Source: RUG11462 sp045649405 (GTDB lineage Bacteria > Bacillota > Clostridia > Oscillospirales > Acutalibacteraceae). From it: 64,000 nucleotides of DNA. The translations under genes and the position numbers were made by a program. The stretch covers positions 38,446-102,445 of the forward strand of contig JAZRPW010000038.1 in the NCBI GenBank assembly GCA_045649405.1, read 5' to 3'. Of the stretch, positions 15,943 through 24,777 are shown piece by piece (position 1 is the first letter of the stretch; every line of letters starts with the position of its first letter). Below the pieces are notes generated by a model. It had not been told where the DNA came from. It saw only the letters and a program-made list of their open reading frames with translations, and searched no databases.

Positions 15943-17757
15943 ATGAGAAAATTTTTAGCAGTTGTGGTTGCAGTTGTAATGATTTTGCAAATCACAACAT
16001 CTGTTTTTGCTTTTGTTGACACAAAAAACGATATTTTTACAGGCAGTAAATATACCCATGATGATAGATTTGCTGGTCGTGAAATTACACATGGTTTGGA
16101 CATTTCTTTTTATCAAGGAGATGTTGATTTTGGAAAAATTAAAGCTGCTGGTGTGGATTTTTTGATTTTGCGTGCAGGTAATCGTTACTCACAATCAGGC
16201 AAATTGGATAAAGACTCAATGTTTGATACATATGTTGCAGGAGCAACCGCCGCTGGCATTGATATGGGTGCTTATATTTTTTCTCAAGCAATAACAGTTA
16301 AAGAAGCACAAGAAGAGGCAGATTATCTTTTATCACTTGTTAAGGGTTATGATATGACAATGCCACTTATGTTTGACTTTGAGTATTATTCTGGTGGTAG
16401 ATTGTCAAACGCAAATCTGACAAACAGACAACGCACAGACATTTGCTTGGCATTTTGTGAAAGAATAGAAGCAGCAGGTTATACTGCCGGTGTTTATGCA
16501 AACCATTCAATGTTTAAAAACGACCTTTACGCCGATGAAATTGCTGAAAAATATATTCTTTGGCTTGCACAATACCATACAAAGCCAGAGCTTGGTGGAA
16601 CATTCTTCCAACCTGATTATGAATATTGGCAGTATTCAAGTTCGGGTGGGGTTAATGGTATTGCCGGTAGAGTTGACTGTAACTTTAGATATTTCAAAGC
16701 TCCAGACAAAATTACCAATTTAAAACTCACAACCAACACATCAAAACAACCAGTTCTCACTTGGGACAAGAATAAAAATTGTTATGGTTATGAGATTTAT
16801 AAATTTGATGTTAACACACAAGATTATGAGTTCTATGCAACGAATAAAGGTGCAGGAAGTTGTACATTTACAGATACAAGCACAGAACAAAGTTCTTACA
16901 AAGTAAGAGCAATTTCAAGAAATAAAGGTAGATTTGTTGAAGGCGAATTTTCAGATGAAGTAGGCGAAGCACCTTCTTTTAAAGCGACTATTTTATCAAC
17001 CGGCGCAGACTATGTAACACTTAAATGGACACAAGTACCTAATGCTGCAAAATACAGCATTTTACGTACCGACGTTGAAAATGGTGCATACACTTCGGTT
17101 GGTATGGTAGATGCTGACACAACAGTATTCACTGACAAACTTGAAAATGAAACAAAAACTTATTACTATGTAATCAAGGCAATAATTTGTAATGTATTAG
17201 GCGATGAAATTGAATATTTGTTTACTGAAAAATTAACACTTGAAAAGGTAAAGGTTGATTTGCCAGAAACTACAACTCAACCTACCACAACTCAACCTAC
17301 CACAACTCAACCAACTACAACAACCCAACCAACTACAACAACTCAACCAACTGAATGCAAACACTCTTCAATTGAAATTGTTGGCAAAAAAGCAGAAACT
17401 TATTTTGAAGATGGTTACACTGGTGATAAGGTTTGTGGTTTGTGTAAATTTGAATTTGTAAAAGGCGAAAAAATTGAAAGATTGAAATTAAAAGTGCCAA
17501 ACTTTAAACTTGTCAGCGGAAAAAAACAATTCAAAATTAAATACACAAAGGTTTCAGGCGCTATTGGATTCCAAGTTAGGTATAAAGTTAAAGGTAAATG
17601 GATTACCAAAAACTACACCACAAAGAAAACAGTAACAAAGACTATCAAAAAACTTAAAAAAGGTAATTATAAAGTTCAAATCAGAGCTTTTGTTAAATCT
17701 GGCACAAAAACTGTTTATTCTTCTTGGTCAAAAACAAAATCTGTAAAGGTTAAATAA
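15943..17757 (+). CDS. Secreted GH25 lysozyme, paralogue with TTQP linker and shared C-terminal module
   Basis: This is a close paralogue of the preceding lysozyme; signal peptide, GH25 domain and first Fn3 modules align almost without gaps. Catalytic DxE is MFDFEY (D145, E147). It differs at the C-terminus. After about residue 440 there is a repetitive linker of TTQPTTQPTT type. A small module with CKH ... DGYTGDKVCGLC follows (four Cys/His, possibly metal-binding). Last comes a basic Fn3-like domain (FKIKYTKVSGAIGFQVRYK) ending in WSKTKSVKVK. The same linker, Cys module and end domain close the beta-helix protein at 52.5-57.2 kb. Spacing of 15 bases shows cotranscription with the upstream gene. 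Confidence 0.92.
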   Translation: MRKFLAVVVAVVMILQITTSVFAFVDTKNDIFTGSKYTHDDRFAGREITHGLDISFYQGDVDFGKIKAAGVDFLILRAGNRYSQSGKLDKDSMFDTYVAGATAAGIDMGAYIFSQAITVKEAQEEADYLLSLVKGYDMTMPLMFDFEYYSGGRLSNANLTNRQRTDICLAFCERIEAAGYTAGVYANHSMFKNDLYADEIAEKYILWLAQYHTKPELGGTFFQPDYEYWQYSSSGGVNGIAGRVDCNFRYFKAPDKITNLKLTTNTSKQPVLTWDKNKNCYGYEIYKFDVNTQDYEFYATNKGAGSCTFTDTSTEQSSYKVRAISRNKGRFVEGEFSDEVGEAPSFKATILSTGADYVTLKWTQVPNAAKYSILRTDVENGAYTSVGMVDADTTVFTDKLENETKTYYYVIKAIICNVLGDEIEYLFTEKLTLEKVKVDLPETTTQPTTTQPTTTQPTTTTQPTTTTQPTECKHSSIEIVGKKAETYFEDGYTGDKVCGLCKFEFVKGEKIERLKLKVPNFKLVSGKKQFKIKYTKVSGAIGFQVRYKVKGKWITKNYTTKKTVTKTIKKLKKGNYKVQIRAFVKSGTKTVYSSWSKTKSVKVK

Positions 17758-17769
17758 GGAAGTTTTAAA

Positions 17770-18513
17770 ATGAAAATAGTAGGTAAAGTTATTTATGTGC
17801 TGTGGGCGTGTGTTATTGCTTTGACATTGTCGTTTTACTGTTTTTCTTGTTATATCGGTGCAAAGGTTGAGCCAATTGTTATCTCGGCAATTGAGTCAAT
17901 GGGCGAAGACTATGCTGATTATGATAATGTAATTGAAGACTTTAATTATTTACGACTTTGGCACGAAATCCCTAACAACGCTTCTTATGACAGAGTTAAT
18001 ATTGTTGAAGAAGGCGCAACACAAGAATACAGCATTTCACACCCATATATTGTTGCTTTTAAAGATAGAGATAACGGATTTTTCTCACTCGGAAAAGTGG
18101 GTTATATCTACAACAATAAAACAGTATCAAAAACTGGCGAAAAAACAAATTTGGTTGCAACCGAAAACTCAAAGGTTATTTTGAGTTTGCGATATAACGG
18201 TCTTGATTTTGTTGTTGATGATGTTTATTACGACAATGATTTTAATGACTATGGTGTGAGTCGTTTTCACGGCATTTGGTTGGCGTTAATACTTATTGTT
18301 AATGCTTTTGCCAGAAACATCAGATATTTCAATTTCTGCGCATTAAATAGAAAAAAGAAAAATGTTTTTAGAATGGCACAACCTTATTTCTTTAGCATTT
18401 TAATTTTCATTTCATTCTTTACAAACACATTCCCATTAATGCTTTTAATTGGAATGGCGCAAGAAGTGGTATTTACAATAATCTTTACAATTAAAAAACG
18501 CTGTCTTAAATAG
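17770..18513 (+). CDS. Membrane protein of unknown function downstream of the lysozymes
   Basis: The 247-residue product has an N-terminal membrane helix (about 5-30), a soluble stretch (35-165) and three hydrophobic segments near 170-240. I do not recognise the family. It lies 12 bases after the second GH25 gene with AGGAAG as RBS, so it is the third gene of that operon. It could be a wall- or secretion-related accessory, but nothing in the sequence shows this. Its stop codon lies inside the terminator hairpin. Confidence 0.8.
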   Translation: MKIVGKVIYVLWACVIALTLSFYCFSCYIGAKVEPIVISAIESMGEDYADYDNVIEDFNYLRLWHEIPNNASYDRVNIVEEGATQEYSISHPYIVAFKDRDNGFFSLGKVGYIYNNKTVSKTGEKTNLVATENSKVILSLRYNGLDFVVDDVYYDNDFNDYGVSRFHGIWLALILIVNAFARNIRYFNFCALNRKKKNVFRMAQPYFFSILIFISFFTNTFPLMLLIGMAQEVVFTIIFTIKKRCLK

Positions 18514-18524
18514 ACAGCGTTTTT
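18493..18524. terminator. Bidirectional terminator after the GH25 operon
   Basis: The stem CGCTGTCT / AGACAGCG is extended by A/T runs on both sides, with loop TAAAT. It sits between convergent genes and overlaps the end of the membrane-protein gene. Confidence 0.88.
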
Positions 18525-18533
18525 GTTTTTTAT

Positions 18534-19082
18534 TTACATTTTGCTTTCGTCATAATTAGCACGAGCGCCACCGATGAATTTTAATCTTGTTCTAGCGGCG
18601 GTAACGTTTGCACAGCCAATTGTTTTAGTGTTAAGTCTAACCGGCACTGCAACTTCTTTTAAATGCATTCCAATTAAAGTTGAGCCAATGTCAAGCCCTG
18701 CGTCTGCTTTGATTTTTTCAACCGCAGTTGGGTTTTCAAATGCATTGTAAGCGGCAGTTGCAAATGAGCCACCTGCTTTTGGTTGTGGCACAACATTAAC
18801 CTGGTCTAAACCTTTTTTCTCTGCAAATTCTGTTTCAATAATAATTGCTCTGTTCAAATGCTCACAACATTGCGCAGCAAGGTAAATTCCTTTTTGTTTG
18901 CACACTTCATAAATTGCGCCAAACAACTCATTTGCAGTGTCAACCGATGAATTTGTGCCGATTTTCTCGCCAATTACTTCGCTTGAAGAACAACCAACCA
19001 CCAAAACATCGCCTTTTTTCAACTTTGCAACGCCTATAAGTTCGTTCACTGCATCTTGAGCTTGTGTTTTAATGTTTTTCAA
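18534..19082 (-). CDS. UPF0340 (TIGR01440/YwlG) family protein
   Basis: The 182-residue cytoplasmic protein belongs to a widespread Firmicutes family of unknown function. It shows the motifs VLVVGCSSSEVIGEKIGTNS, AAQCCEHLNRA and VNVVPQPKAGGS. I set the start at the TTG at 19082 (AAAGGAAG eight bases upstream), giving MKNIKTQAQDAV. The longer frame to 19118 begins inside the pfkA terminator and has no RBS. It follows pfkA on the same strand but behind that terminator. Confidence 0.85.
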   Translation of the reverse strand: MKNIKTQAQDAVNELIGVAKLKKGDVLVVGCSSSEVIGEKIGTNSSVDTANELFGAIYEVCKQKGIYLAAQCCEHLNRAIIIETEFAEKKGLDQVNVVPQPKAGGSFATAAYNAFENPTAVEKIKADAGLDIGSTLIGMHLKEVAVPVRLNTKTIGCANVTAARTRLKFIGGARANYDESKM

Positions 19083-19103
19083 AAAACTCACTTCCTTTAT
19101 TTT

Positions 19104-19138
19104 AAAAAACGACCGCATTTTAACAAACGGTCGTTTTT
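19104..19138 (-). terminator. Terminator of pfkA
   Basis: The stem AAAAACGACCG / CGGTCGTTTTT has a 12-base loop, with T-rich sequence after it on the minus strand. It lies just after pfkA. Confidence 0.8.
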
Positions 19139-19148
19139 AAAAGACAAA

Positions 19149-20114
19149 TTAAATACCAATTTCTTGAGCCATTACATACATATCTTTTTCAAAAGTTCTG
19201 TTCATTTGCAATGCTTCATAAATATCAAAATCAACAATCTTGTTATCTTTAAGTGCAATAACACGGTTGCCAATGCCTTTTTCCAAAAGGTCAACTGCTG
19301 CAATACCCATGCCAGAAGCACAAACTCTGTCACGAACTGTTGGGCTACCGCCTCTTTGAACGTGACCTAAAATTGAAGCACGAGATTCGATGCCAGTTGC
19401 AGCTTCAATCTTTTTAGCAAGTTCTTCAACACCTCCAACGCCTTCAGCAACAACGACAATGAAGTGCTTTTTGCCGCTTGCTTGACCTTTGTTAATTTTA
19501 GTAACAATCTCTTCAAAAGTCCATTCAACTTCAGGTACCAAAATGCAAGTAGCACCTACTGCAATACCTGTGTGAAGAGCAATGTCGCCACAGTTTCTAC
19601 CCATAACTTCACAAACGTTACATCTTTCGTGTGATTGTGAAGTATCACGAATTCTGTCAATCATTTCAAGTGCTGTGTTCATTGCTGTGTCAAAACCAAT
19701 TGTATAATCAGTGCAAGCAATGTCGTTATCAATAGTACCTGGAACGCCAACGCAAGGAATACCACGAAGTGATAAGTCACGAGCGCCACGGTAAGAACCG
19801 TCACCACCGATTACAACACAACCTTCAATGCCATATTTTTTGCAGGTTGCAATTGCTTTTTGCATTCCTTCTTCTGTTTTGAATTCTGGGCTACGTGCTG
19901 TGTAAAGAACAGTACCACCTCTATGAATAATATCAGAAACGCTTCTTAAATCCATTTCAAAAACATCATCATGAATAAGACCGTTGTAACCACGATGAAT
20001 GCCGTAAACCTTCATTCCTCTTGAAATTGCGGCACGCACAACTGCACGAACTGCAGCATTCATTCCAGGTGCGTCGCCACCTGATGTCAAAACACCAATT
20101 GTTCTGTTTGCCAT
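19149..20114 (-). CDS. pfkA: ATP-dependent 6-phosphofructokinase
   Basis: PfkA phosphorylates fructose 6-phosphate at the committed step of glycolysis. The 321-residue product is standard. The ATP site GVLTSGGDAPGMNAAVR opens the protein, GGDGSYRGA is near 103, and the catalytic TIDNDIACTDYTIGFDTA is near 126-143. The GGDGS motif is that of ATP- rather than PPi-dependent enzymes. It has its own promoter and terminator. pyk, often adjacent, is not here. Confidence 0.97.
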   Translation of the reverse strand: MANRTIGVLTSGGDAPGMNAAVRAVVRAAISRGMKVYGIHRGYNGLIHDDVFEMDLRSVSDIIHRGGTVLYTARSPEFKTEEGMQKAIATCKKYGIEGCVVIGGDGSYRGARDLSLRGIPCVGVPGTIDNDIACTDYTIGFDTAMNTALEMIDRIRDTSQSHERCNVCEVMGRNCGDIALHTGIAVGATCILVPEVEWTFEEIVTKINKGQASGKKHFIVVVAEGVGGVEELAKKIEAATGIESRASILGHVQRGGSPTVRDRVCASGMGIAAVDLLEKGIGNRVIALKDNKIVDFDIYEALQMNRTFEKDMYVMAQEIGI

Positions 20115-20188
20115 TTTTTAGCCTCCTGTATATCAAGCGAAGTCGAAAACTCCCTAAAATATCATACAAAAATATAAGATTACAACTT

Positions 20189-20217
20189 ATTATAATAAAT
20201 TTGTTTCAAAACTTCAA
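20189..20217 (-). promoter_or_regulatory. Sigma-A promoter of pfkA
   Basis: Minus strand: TTGAAG (20217-20212), 17-base spacer, TATAAT (20194-20189). The 5' leader to the pfkA ATG is about 70 bases. Confidence 0.78.
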
Positions 20218-20245
20218 GTCTTTTTTTCTAAAACTCAAAAAAATC

Positions 20246-20273
20246 TTGTTTTTTTAATTATGTGTGATATAAT
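20246..20273 (+). promoter_or_regulatory. Sigma-A promoter of the flippase gene
   Basis: TTGTTT (20246-20251), 16-base spacer, extended -10 TGATATAAT (ends 20273). The ATG lies 36 bases downstream. Confidence 0.75.
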
Positions 20274-20308
20274 TAGTCTATATTTATTTTGTTTTTTTAG
20301 AGGTTATT

Positions 20309-21964
20309 ATGGCAAAATTAAAGAAAAATGGATTTGTTGATGGCACACTTTTGTCATACGCTTCAATAGTTTTCACAAAACTTTTGGGACTTTTTTACAT
20401 CATTCCTTTTACTGCGCTCATTGGCGAAGATGGAATGGTTATTTATTCTTGCGCTTACGTTATTTATAACTTGGTGCTTAATGCTTCAACTTCAGGCGTG
20501 CCAACAGCAATGAGTATTTTGGTTAGTGAATACAACACGTTGCAAAAACACAAAACCAAGATGAAGGTTTACAGAATTGGTAACATTTTCTCTTGCTCAC
20601 TTGGTGTTTTGTTCTTTTTGGTGCTTGTTTCATTTGCAAACACAATTGCTTCGTTTTATGTCAATACCGTTGCAGAAAATGCCGCTTCCATTTCGGTTGA
20701 TTCTTTAGCAAACGCAGTTCGTTGTGTTGCAGTTTGTTTGTTGGTTGTACCGTTTTTGTCAATTTTCCGTGGATTTTTGCAAGGTCAAAAGGTGTTGGCA
20801 GTTTCAGCTTTTTCACAGGTTGTTGAGCAAATTGCAAGAATCGGCTTTGTGCTTATTGGCGCTTATGTTGCGATTAAAGTGTTTAACTTCTCAACATCAA
20901 CTGGTGTTAACATTGCACTTCTTGGTGCGGGAATAGGCGCTTTTTGTGCCATTCTTTATTTAAAAATTAAGTCGTACGGGGCAGATGATGTTATTGTTAA
21001 AGTTTCTGATGAGACCGATATTCTTTCAACAAAAGAAATTTTAAAGAAGTTTTTGTTCCATTGCATTCCAATTTTAATTGTTGCCGTTTCTGCTAACATT
21101 TATGAAATGACAAACAACATTTTGGTTGTTGGTGTTTATGCAAATTTGGGCTTTGACAATGCAACTCAAGTTGGTTCGGTTATTACAACTTACGGTCCAA
21201 AAATCGCAATGATTATTTCGGCACTTGCAATGGGCCTTACAAGCACAATTGTTCCTGAAATGACAGCGCTTGTTGCTAAAAATGATTTAAAACAAGCCAA
21301 CCAAAAACTTAACTCTGCTGTTGACATTATCTTTGCAATTTCACTTCCAATTTGCGTTGGAATGGTTGTTTTGTCTGACGCAGTTTACGCCTTTTTCTAC
21401 GGCAATAATATGGCAGATGTCGGCGGAATGATGATTAAATTTATCATTCCGGTAAACGTTGTTTCTTGCATTAAAATCACACTTTGTATGGCAATGCAAG
21501 GATTGAAGAAAACCAAGGCGGTTTGTATTGCAACGATTTCTGGCATTTTGGTTAATTTAATTCTTGCAGTGCCACTTATGTACCTTTGTTATTATGTTTT
21601 AGGCTTTGGGCTTCACTCTTACATTGGTGCTTGCATTTCAACATTTATCGGCCAGTCAATTTGCGTGGTAATTATTCTTTTGGTGCTTAGAAAAAGTTTC
21701 AACTTCCGTTATGGCTCTATTTTTAGAACATTTATTAAAACTGCAATTCCTGCTTTAATTATGGGCGCTGTTGTATTCTTGCTTAACTACTTCTTGCCAA
21801 TCAGCACAACCCGTTCGCTTTCACAAATAATTCATCTTTGTGCTTATGCCGGCGTTGGTGCAATAATTTACTTTGTGGCAATTTATTTAAACGGTGGGCT
21901 TTACGAAGTTTTCGGCAAAGAACAAGTTGAAAAAATTATGAGAAAATTACATCTTAAACCATAA
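20309..21964 (+). CDS. MOP-superfamily flippase (SpoVB/MurJ-like polysaccharide transporter)
   Basis: The 551-residue protein has about 14 membrane helices and the N-terminal pattern GTLLSYASIVFTKLLGLFYIIPF, typical of SpoVB/YtgP-type flippases. These move lipid-linked wall or polysaccharide precursors across the membrane; SpoVB is needed for spore cortex. The sequence does not tell whether the substrate is lipid II, a cortex precursor or another glycan. It is a single gene with its own promoter and a bidirectional terminator. Confidence 0.87.
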   Translation: MAKLKKNGFVDGTLLSYASIVFTKLLGLFYIIPFTALIGEDGMVIYSCAYVIYNLVLNASTSGVPTAMSILVSEYNTLQKHKTKMKVYRIGNIFSCSLGVLFFLVLVSFANTIASFYVNTVAENAASISVDSLANAVRCVAVCLLVVPFLSIFRGFLQGQKVLAVSAFSQVVEQIARIGFVLIGAYVAIKVFNFSTSTGVNIALLGAGIGAFCAILYLKIKSYGADDVIVKVSDETDILSTKEILKKFLFHCIPILIVAVSANIYEMTNNILVVGVYANLGFDNATQVGSVITTYGPKIAMIISALAMGLTSTIVPEMTALVAKNDLKQANQKLNSAVDIIFAISLPICVGMVVLSDAVYAFFYGNNMADVGGMMIKFIIPVNVVSCIKITLCMAMQGLKKTKAVCIATISGILVNLILAVPLMYLCYYVLGFGLHSYIGACISTFIGQSICVVIILLVLRKSFNFRYGSIFRTFIKTAIPALIMGAVVFLLNYFLPISTTRSLSQIIHLCAYAGVGAIIYFVAIYLNGGLYEVFGKEQVEKIMRKLHLKP

Positions 21965-21997
21965 AAAAACACTCGCATTTTTGCGAGTGTTTTTTTA
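21963..21997. terminator. Bidirectional terminator between flippase and AI-2E transporter
   Basis: The stem ACACTCGCA / TGCGAGTGT is flanked by A7 and T7 runs and lies between convergent genes. Confidence 0.9.
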
Positions 21998-22008
21998 TGG
22001 TTTAAAGT

Positions 22009-23184
22009 TTATTCTTTTTTGCCTTTAAGTTGTTTTTTGTTTTCATAATAAACAACTATTTTTTTAACAATGTCATAAATAATTGCGAAAACAGGAACAC
22101 CAATAATCATACCAGTAACGCCATATAATCCACTGAAAATCAAAATTGAGAATAATACCCAGAATGATGAAAGACCAATAGAATCGCCAACAATTTTCGG
22201 ACCAATAATGTTGCCGTCAATTTGTTGTAAAACAATAATCATAATAACAAAAATCAAACATTTAATTGGACTTTCAATAAGTATTAAAATTGCTGAAGGA
22301 ATTGCACCAATAAATGGACCAAAGAAAGGAATTACATTTGTAACACCAATTATTACAGAAATTAAAACCGGGAATGGCAATCTCAAAATTACCATAAGAA
22401 GATAACACAAAACACCAATAATTGCAGAATCAACAATTTTGCCTGAAATGAAATTCAAAATAACACCATTTGCAAATTTGATTTCTTGTTTTACTACAAG
22501 CGCTGCGTTCTTTTTAAACAAAACGTCAACAAATCTTTTAAGTATAGTTTTGAATTTTTGGCGGTCTGCCAAAAGATAAACCGCAACAATAACACCAACA
22601 AAAATGTTTTTTGTTACAACAAAGACTGATAAAACGCCGTCTCCAATACCTTTTACAATTGCACCAATTTGACCGCTCCAACTTTCAAGCAAGTGTGTAA
22701 TGTTTTCGGTGTATTTTGAAATTGCATAGGTAACGCTTTGTTTTAATTCAGCGTTGTCAGAAAGTTGATTGTCAACAAACACATAAATCTTTTCAATGTA
22801 AGCAGGAATTGAGTTGATGATTGTAACAATGCTTTCGTAAATTTGTGGAATAATTAAATAAAGAAGGACCGTTACAACGCCGATGCCAAAAATAAAACTC
22901 AATACAATGCTTAAAACCCTTGTGAACTTTGTGGCAAGTTTGCGGTTTTTTAGCTTTTTGAAAATCAATGTAAAAAGCTTTTCAAACCATGTGCAAGGAG
23001 TGTACAAAAGATAAGCAATAACTCCACCATAAATTAATGGTTTAGCTGCTGAAACAAACAACGCCAAAACGTTTTTAATTTCTGAAACTTTGTCTAAAAC
23101 AAAGAAAAGCAAAATGCTAGCGCCAAGCGCCAAAAACACAGTCAAACCAATATAAAAATACTTTTTAAATTGTTCGTTTTTCAT
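22009..23184 (-). CDS. AI-2E family transporter (PerM/YtvI-type)
   Basis: The 391-residue membrane protein has about eight helices and the family region GVTNVIPFFGPFIGAIPSAILILIE near 285-310, followed by QQIDGNIIGPKIVGDSIGLS. Members include autoinducer exporters, Na+/H+ antiporters and sporulation protein YtvI; the substrate cannot be assigned here. Its promoter overlaps the dpaB terminator dyad just upstream. A sporulation link through its dpaAB neighbour is possible but unproven. Confidence 0.92.
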   Translation of the reverse strand: MKNEQFKKYFYIGLTVFLALGASILLFFVLDKVSEIKNVLALFVSAAKPLIYGGVIAYLLYTPCTWFEKLFTLIFKKLKNRKLATKFTRVLSIVLSFIFGIGVVTVLLYLIIPQIYESIVTIINSIPAYIEKIYVFVDNQLSDNAELKQSVTYAISKYTENITHLLESWSGQIGAIVKGIGDGVLSVFVVTKNIFVGVIVAVYLLADRQKFKTILKRFVDVLFKKNAALVVKQEIKFANGVILNFISGKIVDSAIIGVLCYLLMVILRLPFPVLISVIIGVTNVIPFFGPFIGAIPSAILILIESPIKCLIFVIMIIVLQQIDGNIIGPKIVGDSIGLSSFWVLFSILIFSGLYGVTGMIIGVPVFAIIYDIVKKIVVYYENKKQLKGKKE

Positions 23185-23208
23185 ATTATTTATTCCTTTT
23201 AAAAAATA

Positions 23209-23234
23209 AAGTCTATTAGTATTATAATAGACTT
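23209..23234 (-). terminator. Terminator of dpaAB; dyad overlaps the AI-2E transporter promoter
   Basis: The perfect dyad AAGTCTATTA / TAATAGACTT has a 6-base loop and is followed on the minus strand by TTATTTTTT. It is AT-rich and of moderate strength. Confidence 0.65.
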
Positions 23235-23249
23235 CTTTCCTAATTTCAA
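23221..23249 (-). promoter_or_regulatory. Sigma-A promoter of the AI-2E family transporter
   Basis: Minus strand: TTGAAA (23249-23244), 17-base spacer, TATAAT (23226-23221). The -10 lies in the left half of the 10-bp dyad, so the dyad could also be an operator. Confidence 0.72.
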
Positions 23250-23257
23250 TAGAAATT

Positions 23258-23830
23258 TTAAATTATGATTGGTTGAATTTGTCTGTTTTCAAGCGCGTTG
23301 TGCATTGCAATAATTGTTTTGTCAAAGTCTGCAACTAACGAGCGCTCTTTTAAAACGGGGTCATCTTGAGCATAAGGCACAAAGAAAATGTTTTTTTGGT
23401 TTTGCAAAATTCCAATGTTTTTTGCACTGGTTGAAAGACCATCGTTTGTTGAAACTGCAATCAAAACAGGGCGATTGTTTCTAAGGTGCGCCTTTGCCGC
23501 CATTGTAACGCAAGTGTCGGTAATTCCGTTTGCGATTTTACCCAAAGTGTTGCCTGTGCATGGCTCAATGATCAAAATATCAAGCATTTTTTTAGGGCCA
23601 ATCGGTTCGGCAGTAGCAATTGTGTGAATAATCTCTTTTTGGCAAATTTCTTCAATTCTTTTAATATGGTCTTGCGCCTTGCCAAATCTTGTGTCGGTAG
23701 AATAAGCATTTTCAGACATAATCGGAATTACATTAGCACCTTGCTCTTTCAATTGCTTCATAATAGGTATAACTTTTGCAAAGGTGCAGTAAGAACCACA
23801 AAGTGCAAATCCCACCCTAATGTCATTCAT
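23258..23830 (-). CDS. dpaB: Dipicolinate synthase subunit B
   Basis: DpaB (SpoVFB) is the flavoprotein-fold subunit of dipicolinate synthase, which makes DPA for the spore core in the mother cell. The 190-residue product starts NDIRVGFALCGSYCTFAKV and has the flavoprotein loop IEPCTGNTLGKIANGITD. The ATG at 23830 overlaps the dpaA stop by 8 bases, as is usual for this pair; the longer frame to 23959 is within dpaA. asd/dapG, which follow dpaB in Bacillus, are absent. Confidence 0.94.
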   Translation of the reverse strand: MNDIRVGFALCGSYCTFAKVIPIMKQLKEQGANVIPIMSENAYSTDTRFGKAQDHIKRIEEICQKEIIHTIATAEPIGPKKMLDILIIEPCTGNTLGKIANGITDTCVTMAAKAHLRNNRPVLIAVSTNDGLSTSAKNIGILQNQKNIFFVPYAQDDPVLKERSLVADFDKTIIAMHNALENRQIQPIII

Positions 23831-24626
23831 AAAATTCACTAACCTTCCTATTGTTTCGTAAATGTCTGTCAATAAATTTAAAAAGTGAGTTTGCACTGCT
23901 TTGCATACAATAATTTGCAGGCAAAGCTTTTGCGTCAATATAATTAGCGTTAGCACCAATTAGCAAACTGTTTTTTGAAGCAAGGTCAACAATTAATGCA
24001 TCTTTACTAATTGAAAGAATGGTTTGAGGGCTTAAAACAGTTTGTGGAATGGTGTTAAAAATAACATTAAAAGCCGACAAATCTTCAATTTCGTTTGTGT
24101 GAATATAATTTGTTTTTTGTTGCTTTAAAAACAAAAAATCTTGTTCTTTTCTCGCACTGACTGTAATATCTTTGCAAAACGGATTTAAAAGTTTTGTCAG
24201 TGTTTTGCCAATTCTGCCACATCCCAAAACCAAAATTTTTGCTTCAGTCAATGAAAATGGTGTGTTTAAAATGCTAAGCGCCACAGCGGTTTCGGCTGTG
24301 TAAAATGCATTTTGTAAAACAAAATTTTCATCTTGGTTATAGTCAATAACCTTTCTCTTTTCATTAAGTTTATAATCGGGAAGAAAGACAATTGTTTCTT
24401 TTGAAATGGTGTCAATAGTTTTTGCAATGTCAAAACCGGTGGTGTTAATTGTTTTGTTATCTCTTGTAAATGGCAAAGGAAAAATCACCACATCAGAGAT
24501 TTTTAAAATGCTTTTTACCTTTTTAAATTCTTCATTACCACCTAAGTAAATGGTGTCGTGTTGGCGGTTTAAAAGTTTTGCTAATTCTTTTTGTCGGTGG
24601 TCATTACCAATTACAGTTATAATCAT
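23823..24626 (-). CDS. dpaA: Dipicolinate synthase subunit A
   Basis: DpaA (SpoVFA) has a Rossmann dehydrogenase-like fold. With DpaB it converts the dihydrodipicolinate-pathway intermediate to dipicolinic acid. The nucleotide-binding loop VLGCGRIGKTLTKLL is near residue 148, and the N-terminus MIITVIGNDHRQ fits the family. I chose ATG at 24626 (AGCGAG nine bases before); a TTG at 24635 is the alternative. On the minus strand upstream there is CATAAAAT with AC about 17 bases before it, faintly like a sigma-K promoter. It is divergent from the P-type-ATPase-like gene. Confidence 0.93.
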   Translation of the reverse strand: MIITVIGNDHRQKELAKLLNRQHDTIYLGGNEEFKKVKSILKISDVVIFPLPFTRDNKTINTTGFDIAKTIDTISKETIVFLPDYKLNEKRKVIDYNQDENFVLQNAFYTAETAVALSILNTPFSLTEAKILVLGCGRIGKTLTKLLNPFCKDITVSARKEQDFLFLKQQKTNYIHTNEIEDLSAFNVIFNTIPQTVLSPQTILSISKDALIVDLASKNSLLIGANANYIDAKALPANYCMQSSANSLFKFIDRHLRNNRKVSEFYE

Positions 24627-24712
24627 AAAACTCAACTCGCTTTAAATTTTATTTCCATTATTACATTTTATGAAAAGATAGATAATATTGTTATAAATTA
24701 AATAAATTTATG

Positions 24713-24741
24713 TTGACGAAAAAGATAAATAATGATAATAT
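24713..24741 (+). promoter_or_regulatory. Sigma-A promoter of the degenerate P-type ATPase gene
   Basis: TTGACG (24713-24718), 17-base spacer, TAATAT (24736-24741). AGAAAGGA precedes the ATG at 24778. Together these suggest vegetative transcription, unlike the divergent dpaAB. Confidence 0.7.
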
Positions 24742-24777
24742 ATATTTAATTGAATTTGTGAGAAAGGAATTTTTAAT

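Noticed and set aside
17275..17350. Short tandem DNA repeats (CAACTACAACC-like), also at 56535-56765, considered as CRISPR or minisatellite
   Set aside because: They encode in-frame TTQPTTQ linkers of secreted proteins; there are no unique spacers.
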